The notes under the pieces: model-generated
What the model was told of the DNA's origin: nothing
Databases searched by the model: none
Seen by the model: the letters and a program-made list of their open reading frames with translations, nothing else
Source: Eubacterium sp.
Lineage (GTDB): Bacteria; Bacillota; Clostridia; Oscillospirales; Acutalibacteraceae
Length of the DNA stretch: 64,000 bases
Reading direction: 5' to 3'
Assembly: GCA_017446095.1 (NCBI GenBank)
Contig: JAFSRN010000018.1
Span: 1-64,000, forward strand
Part shown: positions 58,227 to 64,000 of the stretch, one piece after another
Numbering within the stretch: the first letter of the stretch is position 1
How the letters are laid out: each line of letters begins with the position of its first letter
Position numbers and translations under genes: made by a program

Positions 58227-58976
58227 ATGATAGTGCTTAAGAGCAGCCGCGAACTCGAACTTATGAAAGAGGCTTGCATAATCTCTGCTCAGGCTCTTGA
58301 GGTGGCAGGCGAGGCTGTTAAGCCGGGCGTTTCCACTTGGGAAATTGATAAGGTCGCTTACGATTTTATCAAAAAGCAAGGCGCAGAGCCAAACTTCCTC
58401 GGCTACGGCGGATTCCCTGCTACCGCATGTATATCCATAAATGATGAAGTTATCCACGGCATACCGAGCAAAAAGCGCATCATCAAAGACGGTGATATTG
58501 TGAGCATTGACCTCGGTGCTGTAAAAAACGGTTACAACGGCGACAACGCTGCAACATTTATCTGCGGGACTTGCTCTCCCGAGGTAAAGCGGCTGGTGGA
58601 TACAACGCGCGAATCCCTTTATGTAGGAATTGAGGCGGCTGTTCCTGGCGGCAGAATCGGCGATATCGGTAACGCAGTGCAGACCTACTGCGAAGAACGC
58701 GGCTTTTCGGTCGTACGCGACTTTGTAGGTCACGGCGTGGGTACAAAACTTCACGAAGAACCGAGCGTACCGAACTTCGGACACGCAGGACGCGGTATCC
58801 GACTATTACCCGGAATGACATTGGCAATTGAACCGATGATTAATCTGGGAACCTATAAGGTTAAGCAGCTCTCGGACGGCTGGACTGTAAAAACTGCAGA
58901 CGGCAAGGCGTCGGCTCACTTTGAGCACACCATCGCCATCACAGATAACGGTCCCGTCATTTTAACAAGAGCGTAG
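58227..58976 (+). CDS. map: Type I methionine aminopeptidase
   Basis: This 249-residue dinuclear-metal enzyme removes the initiator Met. The metal ligands appear in order: SIDLGAVKNGYNGDNAATF (two Asp), VGHGVGTKLHEEPSVPNFG (His), MTLAIEPMINLG (Glu) and FEHTIAIT (Glu nearby). The ATG at 58227 lies one base after the adk stop, and TTGGAGG in adk acts as SD; a frame starting at 58206 overlaps adk. No KOW/L14e-like gene lies between map and infA, as is seen in some relatives. Confidence 0.97.
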   Translation: MIVLKSSRELELMKEACIISAQALEVAGEAVKPGVSTWEIDKVAYDFIKKQGAEPNFLGYGGFPATACISINDEVIHGIPSKKRIIKDGDIVSIDLGAVKNGYNGDNAATFICGTCSPEVKRLVDTTRESLYVGIEAAVPGGRIGDIGNAVQTYCEERGFSVVRDFVGHGVGTKLHEEPSVPNFGHAGRGIRLLPGMTLAIEPMINLGTYKVKQLSDGWTVKTADGKASAHFEHTIAITDNGPVILTRA

Positions 58977-59069
58977 CAAATTGCAATTGCATTCGGTTGG
59001 TTTTCACCAAGCCTTAATGTGATTCCAGTTAATAGAATGACAATCACTCATAAATAAAAGAGGTATAAG

Positions 59070-59288
59070 ATGTCTAAGTCAGATATGATTGAAGTTGAAG
59101 GTACTGTGGCTGAAGTATTACCAAACACAACGTTTAAGGTAGAACTGCAAAACGGTCACACTATTACAGCGCACATTAGCGGTAAGCTGAGGATGAACAA
59201 CATCCGCATCTTACCCGGCGATAAAGTAACAATGGAAATGTCGCCATACGACCTTACAAAAGGCCGCATCATATGGCGTTCCAAGTAA
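59070..59288 (+). CDS. infA: Translation initiation factor IF-1
   Basis: This 72-residue OB-fold protein occupies the A site of the 30S subunit during initiation. The full family pattern is visible: [40 protein letters not shown], and the end [20 protein letters not shown] precedes the ATG. A 93-base gap with a GGTTGGTTTTCACCAAGCC hairpin separates it from map. Confidence 0.97.
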   Translation: MSKSDMIEVEGTVAEVLPNTTFKVELQNGHTITAHISGKLRMNNIRILPGDKVTMEMSPYDLTKGRIIWRSK

Positions 59289-59308
59289 ATTTAAAGGAGG
59301 ACTAAATA

Positions 59309-59422
59309 ATGAAAGTCAGACCTTCTGTAAAGAAAATTTGCGAAAAATGCAAAGTAATTAAGCGCAACGGAAAAGTAATGGTTATCTGTGAAAATCCGAA
59401 GCACAAACAGCGTCAGGGCTAA
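59309..59422 (+). CDS. rpmJ: 50S ribosomal protein L36, zinc-binding type
   Basis: This 37-residue protein starts at ATG 59309 and ends at TAA 59422: [20 protein letters not shown], then [17 protein letters not shown]. The Cys11, Cys14, Cys27 and His32 set binds zinc (C+ form). AAAGGAGG lies 8 bases upstream. It sits in the conserved infA-rpmJ-rpsM order. Confidence 0.96.
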   Translation: MKVRPSVKKICEKCKVIKRNGKVMVICENPKHKQRQG

Positions 59423-59451
59423 CCTGAATTTTTAACGGAGGTAAAAGTAGA

Positions 59452-59820
59452 ATGGCACGTATTTCAGGTGTTGACTTACCTAATGACAAAAGAGTTGAAA
59501 TCGGTCTTACCTACATTTACGGTATCGGCCGCACAACTGCTACAAAGATTATCAATGAAACAGGTGTTAATCCTGACACCCGTTGCAGAGATTTATCGGA
59601 AGAAGATGTTAAAAAGTTAAGCGACTACATCACCCACAACCTCACAGTTGAAGGTGACCTTCGCCGTAACACCGCTTTTGACATCAAAAGACTTATTGAG
59701 ATTGGTTGCTATCGCGGCATTCGTCACAGAAAGGGTCTCCCTGTAAGAGGACAGACTTCAAAGAACAATGCCAGAACCCGTAAGGGTCCGAAGAAGACCA
59801 TCGCAAACAAGAAGAAGTAA
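59452..59820 (+). CDS. rpsM: 30S ribosomal protein S13
   Basis: This 122-residue protein of the 30S head contacts P-site tRNA and bridges to L5. It begins [20 protein letters not shown] with the H2TH region [17 protein letters not shown]. The basic C-terminal tail ([20 protein letters not shown]) reaches the P site. ACGGAGGT precedes the ATG. Confidence 0.97.
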   Translation: MARISGVDLPNDKRVEIGLTYIYGIGRTTATKIINETGVNPDTRCRDLSEEDVKKLSDYITHNLTVEGDLRRNTAFDIKRLIEIGCYRGIRHRKGLPVRGQTSKNNARTRKGPKKTIANKKK

Positions 59821-59838
59821 GGTAGGAGGATACATTTT

Positions 59839-60234
59839 ATGGCAGCAAAAAAGCAAACTTCTTCTCGTAAAAGAAGAGAGAAGAAGAATATTGAGCGCGG
59901 TACTGCTCATATTCAGTCAACCTTCAACAATACTATCGTAACAATCACCGACACACAGGGCAACGCAGTGTCTTGGGCATCTGCAGGCGAAATGGGCTTC
60001 CGCGGTTCAAAGAAGTCCACACCTTACGCTGCACAGACAGCTGCTGAAACTGCTGCAAAAATTGCAACAGATCACGGTATGAAAACTGTTGAGGTTTACG
60101 TAAAGGGTCCGGGCGCAGGTCGTGAAGCGGCTATCAGAGCGCTGCAGACCGCAGGTCTTGATGTAACACTCATCAAGGATGTAACTCCTATCCCGCATAA
60201 CGGTTGTCGTCCGCCAAAGAGACGCCGTGTATAA
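59839..60234 (+). CDS. rpsK: 30S ribosomal protein S11
   Basis: This 131-residue platform protein lies near the E site and Shine-Dalgarno helix. Pattern: [60 protein letters not shown] and the ending [23 protein letters not shown] precedes the ATG. Confidence 0.97.
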   Translation: MAAKKQTSSRKRREKKNIERGTAHIQSTFNNTIVTITDTQGNAVSWASAGEMGFRGSKKSTPYAAQTAAETAAKIATDHGMKTVEVYVKGPGAGREAAIRALQTAGLDVTLIKDVTPIPHNGCRPPKRRRV

Positions 60235-60255
60235 TTATTATAGGAGGAAAGTACT

Positions 60256-60855
60256 ATGGCAATTAACAGACAGCCGGTTGCAAGAAGATGCAAAAAATAT
60301 GATATTTCCCCTCAGGTTCTCGGTTATTCCAAAAAGGAAACCTGGAGGAATTCACAGAACAACCGCAGAAAGAAGGCTTCCGAATACAGCCTTCAGTTAA
60401 ACGAGAAGCAGAAGATGAAGTTCATCTACGGCATCCTTGAGAAGCAGTCCCGCCGTGTTTACGACGAAGCAGAGCGTCTGCCGGGCGTAACAGGTGAGAA
60501 TATGATTATGCTTCTTGAGACTCGTCTTGATAATGTAGTATACCGTCTTGGTTTGTGCAAAACAAGAAAGCAGGCTCGTCAGTTTGTTTCGCACGCACAC
60601 TTCCTTGTAAACGGTAAGAAGGTTAACATCCCTTCATACAGAGTTAAGGTTGGCGATGTAATTTCTGTTCGTGAAAAGAGCAAGGATATTGACGTATTTA
60701 AGTCAGTAAAAGAAGAAGGTCCTGCACAGCTTATCCCGAAGTGGGTTGAACTTAATCAGGAAGAACTTTCCGGTAAGGTTCTTGCACTTCCCACAAGCGA
60801 AGACCTTGATTTTGAATTACAATACAATCTTATCGTTGAGTTCTACTCCAAATAA
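60256..60855 (+). CDS. rpsD: 30S ribosomal protein S4, zinc-free type
   Basis: This 199-residue primary binder of the 16S 5' domain is also an autoregulator in Bacillus. The N-terminal region that carries a four-Cys knuckle in other bacteria has only one Cys (RRCKKYDISPQ), so this is the C- form, unlike L33, L36 and S14 here, which are C+. The S4 RNA-binding domain (about 90-150) has LETRLDNVVYRLGLCKTRKQ and QFVSHAHFLVNGKKVNIPSY. AGGAGG precedes the ATG. Confidence 0.97.
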   Translation: MAINRQPVARRCKKYDISPQVLGYSKKETWRNSQNNRRKKASEYSLQLNEKQKMKFIYGILEKQSRRVYDEAERLPGVTGENMIMLLETRLDNVVYRLGLCKTRKQARQFVSHAHFLVNGKKVNIPSYRVKVGDVISVREKSKDIDVFKSVKEEGPAQLIPKWVELNQEELSGKVLALPTSEDLDFELQYNLIVEFYSK

Positions 60856-60911
60856 TACCCCAAAGGCATTAATTGACAGTATAACAAAACAGATTTTTAG
60901 GAGGCTTTTAC

Positions 60912-61868
60912 ATGATAGAAATTGATAAGCCTAATATCGAAATAGTAGATTTATCTACTCAGGGAAGCAGAAGCGTAGGTAAGTTTGTTGTTGAACCGCT
61001 TGAAAGAGGTTTCGGCACAACGCTCGGCAACTCAATGAGAAGAGTACTCCTCTCCTCACTTCCGGGTTACGCTATCACTTCCGTGAAGATTGACGGTGTT
61101 TTACACGAATTTTCAACAATTCCTCACGTTAAAGAGGATGTTACGGAGATTGTACTCAATCTCAAAAACGTAATCCTCAAAATCCACGATGAGGAAGCAA
61201 AAACGCTTTACATTGAAGCAAAGGGCGAGGGCGAAATTACTGCAGGCGACATCAAGCATGATGCCGATGTAGAGATTCTTAACCCCGATTTACACATTGC
61301 TTACCTCGACGAGGGCGCAAATGTTGTAATGGAACTCACTGCTGACAACGGCAGAGGCTACGTTCCCTGCGACAGAAACAAGCAGCTGATGGAACTGCCT
61401 ATCGGCACCATCGCAATCGATTCCATTTACACCCCTGTTCTCAAGGTAAACTACACTGTTGAAAACACGCGTGTCGGACAACAGACCGACCTTGATAAAC
61501 TTATTCTCGACGTAGAAACAGACGGTACAATTCCCGCTGACGAAGCAGCTTCACTCGCTGCAAAGATTCTCAACGAGCACCTCAACCTCTTCGTTGACCT
61601 TTCAGAGGAAATGGGCAACGCGGAAATTATGGTTGAAAAGGACGACGACGCTAAAGAAAAGGCACTCGAAATGACTATTGAAGAGCTTGATCTTTCGGTT
61701 CGTTCGTTCAACTGCCTCAAGAGAGCAGGAATTAACACTGTTGAAGACTTGATCGGAAAATCCGAAGAAGATATGATGAAAGTCAGAAACCTCGGCAGAA
61801 AGTCGCTTGACGAAGTAGTCGGCAAACTTGCTTCCCTTGGTTTCAGACTCAGCAAGGAAGAGGACTAA
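60912..61868 (+). CDS. rpoA: DNA-directed RNA polymerase subunit alpha
   Basis: This 318-residue subunit nucleates RNA polymerase assembly. The N-terminal dimerisation domain (about 1-230) has [37 protein letters not shown] and the [15 protein letters not shown] insert. A flexible acidic linker ([12 protein letters not shown]) leads to the C-terminal domain (about 245-318), with [20 protein letters not shown] and [19 protein letters not shown] that contact UP elements and activators. TAGGAGG precedes the ATG. Confidence 0.98.
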   Translation: MIEIDKPNIEIVDLSTQGSRSVGKFVVEPLERGFGTTLGNSMRRVLLSSLPGYAITSVKIDGVLHEFSTIPHVKEDVTEIVLNLKNVILKIHDEEAKTLYIEAKGEGEITAGDIKHDADVEILNPDLHIAYLDEGANVVMELTADNGRGYVPCDRNKQLMELPIGTIAIDSIYTPVLKVNYTVENTRVGQQTDLDKLILDVETDGTIPADEAASLAAKILNEHLNLFVDLSEEMGNAEIMVEKDDDAKEKALEMTIEELDLSVRSFNCLKRAGINTVEDLIGKSEEDMMKVRNLGRKSLDEVVGKLASLGFRLSKEED

Positions 61869-61883
61869 AGGAGGGAATTTTCT

Positions 61884-62225
61884 ATGCCAGGTAGCAGAAA
61901 ACTGGGCAGACCTACTGACCAAAGAAAGGCAATGCTCAGAGGATTAGTTACTTATCTTTTAGAGAACGGCAAGATTGAAACAACCGTTACAAGAGCAAAG
62001 GAAGTTCGTGCGCTTGCAGAGAGAATGATTACTCTCGGCAAAAACGATACCCTTCATTCAAGAAGACAGGTGCTTGCTTATGTTACTAAGGAAGACACTG
62101 TAAAGAAACTTTTTGATGAAATCGCTCCCCGTTATGAGGACAGAAACGGTGGTTACACTCGTATAATTAAAACAGGTCCACGTCGCGGCGACGCAGCCGA
62201 GATGTGCATTATCGAACTTGTTTAA
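61884..62225 (+). CDS. rplQ: 50S ribosomal protein L17
   Basis: This 113-residue protein at the tunnel exit completes the alpha operon. Pattern: [24 protein letters not shown], the [21 protein letters not shown] helix in two pieces, and [31 protein letters not shown] precedes the ATG. A strong terminator follows; the ecfA-ecfT-truA-rplM-rpsI genes often found next in Firmicutes are absent. Confidence 0.97.
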   Translation: MPGSRKLGRPTDQRKAMLRGLVTYLLENGKIETTVTRAKEVRALAERMITLGKNDTLHSRRQVLAYVTKEDTVKKLFDEIAPRYEDRNGGYTRIIKTGPRRGDAAEMCIIELV

Positions 62226-62233
62226 ATGCTGAT

Positions 62234-62258
62234 AAGGCGCCCATTGGGGCGCCTTTTA
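62234..62258 (+). terminator. Terminator of the ribosomal supercluster
   Basis: AAGGCGCC-CATTGG-GGCGCCTT followed by TT, 8 bases after the rplQ stop. Confidence 0.85.
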
Positions 62259-62262
62259 GTTT

Positions 62263-62378
62263 TCAGTACTCAGTATTCGGTATTCAGTTGAAGATGGGCT
62301 TTGCCCATACCCTATTATTATTGCCGTGCGCAGCACCAACAAACTGAACGCCGAATACTCAATTCCGAATTATTGTAA
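62263..62378. repeat. Inverted-arm repeat element after rplQ (CAGTATTC type)
   Basis: CAGTACTCAGTATTCGGTAT (62265-62284) and ACGCCGAATACTCAATTCCG (62348-62367) are inverted arms. The core holds ATGGGCTTTGCCCAT and TATTATTATTGCCGTGCGCAGCACC, the latter part shared with the core at 4340-4370. Confidence 0.72.
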
Positions 62379-62401
62379 TTATCAATAAAATATGCTATAA
62401 T
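62373..62401 (+). promoter_or_regulatory. Promoter of the LRR surface protein gene
   Basis: TTGTAA (62373-62378) and TATAAT (62396-62401), 17 bp apart. Confidence 0.65.
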
Positions 62402-62434
62402 AAAATTTAACGTATCAGTAAAGGATGTGATGGA

Positions 62435-64000
62435 ATGAAAAAACGGCTCAGCCTTGTGCTTGCGCTTGTTCTGATTTTCTGCACGTCCTTTTCTTTTAAT
62501 GCGTTTGGCACACAGTCTACCGACATTGCCAGAACGCAGATCGGCACAAGCGACATCTACTATGAATTTGACGCGTCAACCGGTACGCTGACAGTAAGCG
62601 GCACGGGCGCAATCCCCGATATGAAGAACACAAGCACCTCGCAGCCGTGGTACAATTGGCGCTCGGACGGCAGTATCAGCCGCGTTGTTATAGGCGAGGG
62701 CATCACTGCAATCGGAACATATAATTTTTACAGTGTAAAGGCTACCGGCTTTACACTACCGAGCACGCTCAGGACAATCGGCAGGTATTCATTTTCGTCA
62801 TCTTCAATCCGAAATGCGGCTCTGCCGTTCGGCGTTACGAGCATCGCCGCTAACGCTTTTGACACCTGCACCGAGCTTGCAAGCGTCACGCTTCCCGATT
62901 CGCTCAAAACTATCGCAGGAAACGCATTTAAGGTCTGCACTTCGCTTGAAGAAATTGAAATTCCGTACAGCGTAATGAGTATCGGCTCATACGCTTTTGA
63001 CCGTTGCACCTCGCTTGAAACGCTGAAATTCAGCGCTATGACTGCATCTGTGAGCCTCGGCACTTATGCGTTTTATGATTGCACTTCGCTCACAACGGTT
63101 GCCTTTCCGCAAAACGCAACGCTGTCCAAAAACGCATTCGGCTTTGGCAGAAGCGGTGCAATCAGCGGCGCCGAAATGCTTGTTTACGATTCATCAAACG
63201 CGCATATCTATGCCACATCAAACAGCATTTCGTATCAGATACTTGACGAAAAGTACGAGCTTGAGCTCGGCGTGCCCGAAACTGTTACATATGATGAAAA
63301 CACGCTTGACAAGGCATACGCCTTTACATACACGCCTGACTTTTCAGGCACATATAACTTCTATTCACGCGGTGAAACAGATGTAAAAGCCGCGCTTTAC
63401 AACGGCACGGATTTAATTGCAGAGAGCGACGATGTGTCCGGCACGGATCGCAACTTCTGCCTCACTGCAAACCTGACCGCAGGCGTTACATATACCTATA
63501 AAGTCAGCTCGATGATGTCGCAGGGCAGCGCCACTGTTATTGTTTACCCTGATGAGATTCAGTCGTTTGATGTTATCGGCTCGCTTACCTTCAACGCTTC
63601 GGACGGCTTCCATTCAACCGATACCGCATACTTCCCGATTGTGGACAGCGCGCTGTCCGACTTCATTCTTGATATCCGTTTTGCAGGTGGCTATTCTGAC
63701 AAAATCTACTACAAGTCGGGCTACTTCAATAACAGGCAAATCGCGCTTGCGGATACGCAGACCACGCATCCGTTCACCTGCGGCGAGAATGCTCAAACCG
63801 TTGCAATAGGCGAGGTTACAAGCGATTTCGCCGTTTATGTTAACCACGAATACACTGCCACGGTTGTGCCGTATACCGCCTATGAGGATGGCTATACGCT
63901 GCACACCTGCATTCTTTGCGGCGACAGTTACAAGGACGAGTTTGTGCCCACGCCTGCCGTTACGGTAAGCGGCAGATGTATGCTTGCAACTGCGCCCGAC
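62435..64000 (+). CDS. Secreted BspA-like leucine-rich repeat surface protein (partial, C-terminus beyond the window)
   Basis: The frame is open from the ATG at 62435 to the window end (522 codons). Residues 1-28 are a signal peptide (KKRLSLVLALVLIFCTSFSF). The first domain has the pattern seen at the head of such proteins (YYEFDASTGTLTVSGTGAIPD). BspA-type LRR_5 repeats follow (about 85-265), with units like LPDSLKTIAGNAFKVCTSLE and IPYSVMSIGSYAFDRCTSLE. Beyond that are beta-rich segments (about 285-480) and a CxxC unit HTCILCGDSYKDEF. LRR_5 proteins are adhesins or host-binding proteins in gut bacteria; the ligand is unknown. AAGGATG lies upstream of the start. Confidence 0.88.
   Translation, partial: MKKRLSLVLALVLIFCTSFSFNAFGTQSTDIARTQIGTSDIYYEFDASTGTLTVSGTGAIPDMKNTSTSQPWYNWRSDGSISRVVIGEGITAIGTYNFYSVKATGFTLPSTLRTIGRYSFSSSSIRNAALPFGVTSIAANAFDTCTELASVTLPDSLKTIAGNAFKVCTSLEEIEIPYSVMSIGSYAFDRCTSLETLKFSAMTASVSLGTYAFYDCTSLTTVAFPQNATLSKNAFGFGRSGAISGAEMLVYDSSNAHIYATSNSISYQILDEKYELELGVPETVTYDENTLDKAYAFTYTPDFSGTYNFYSRGETDVKAALYNGTDLIAESDDVSGTDRNFCLTANLTAGVTYTYKVSSMMSQGSATVIVYPDEIQSFDVIGSLTFNASDGFHSTDTAYFPIVDSALSDFILDIRFAGGYSDKIYYKSGYFNNRQIALADTQTTHPFTCGENAQTVAIGEVTSDFAVYVNHEYTATVVPYTAYEDGYTLHTCILCGDSYKDEFVPTPAVTVSGRCMLATAPD

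Noticed and set aside
60868-60911. Separate promoter before rpoA
   Set aside because: TTGACA is present at 60873 but no -10 box occurs at suitable spacing.
1-64000. tRNA or rRNA genes
   Set aside because: No cloverleaf with a T-arm GGTTCGAATCC-type segment and no rRNA core sequence was found on reading either strand.

Overview
The window reads as a chromosomal segment of a sporulating, low-to-middle-GC Firmicute of the Clostridia, most like a gut Oscillospiraceae/Ruminococcus-type organism. Supporting this are SpoIVB, HPr kinase, WhiA/RapZ, Zn-type S14, SD-led starts, thiamine ECF transport, and large secreted proteins with parallel beta-helix or BspA-like leucine-rich repeats. The genus cannot be fixed from the sequence alone.

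Layout. 1-3178 (-): start-proximal part of a secreted beta-helix surface protein. 3179-3875: a dense array of short palindromic repeats. 3876-8397 (-): rpmG-secE-nusG-rplK-rplA, then a REP-associated (Y1/HUH) transposase gene, then rplJ-rplL with its own promoter, L10 leader and attenuator. 8673-11524: two flavoprotein genes. 11664-12260 (-): an ECF S component with a ~100-nt leader. 12479-16302: L-arabinose catabolism (ribulokinase-araA-araD). 16372-17233: TPP riboswitch and thiT. 17372-20076 (-): two GH25 lysozymes. 20241-23197: a membrane-anchored GH51-like protein that lacks the usual nucleophile, and a small anchored protein. 23200-26414: tcdA, a TtcA-like tRNA thiolase, ppa, reverse rubrerythrin, DUF4177. 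26867-28027: an L,D-transpeptidase with cell-wall-binding repeats. 28068-29300 (-): SOS-type dinB. 29469-33130: aminotransferase, TIM-barrel epimerase, EamA transporter, nrdR. 33281-34474 (-): GT4. 34618-39713: hprK-glcK-murB-rapZ-whiA. 39761-46005: dnaE, pfkA, a TM2 protein, spoIVB. 46254-62225: the S10-spc-alpha ribosomal supercluster with secY, adk, map, infA and rpoA, led by an ~600-nt structured leader. 62435-64000: start of a BspA-like LRR surface protein.

How it works together. Most genes are housekeeping: translation, protein export, replication, glycolysis and its control, and wall synthesis. Scattered among them are genes for a gut polysaccharide-degrading life: arabinose catabolism, a GH51-like surface protein, lysozymes and adhesin-like surface proteins.

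The least ordinary content is not protein-coding. At least four families of short palindromic repeats fill nearly every non-operonic gap. They nest in one another, supply stop codons and 3' ends of neighbouring genes, and occur in frame inside the transposase gene that sits between rplA and rplJ. The S10 operon leader also contains a multibranched structure closed by a 15-bp helix over ~275 nt. No tRNA, rRNA or CRISPR was found.
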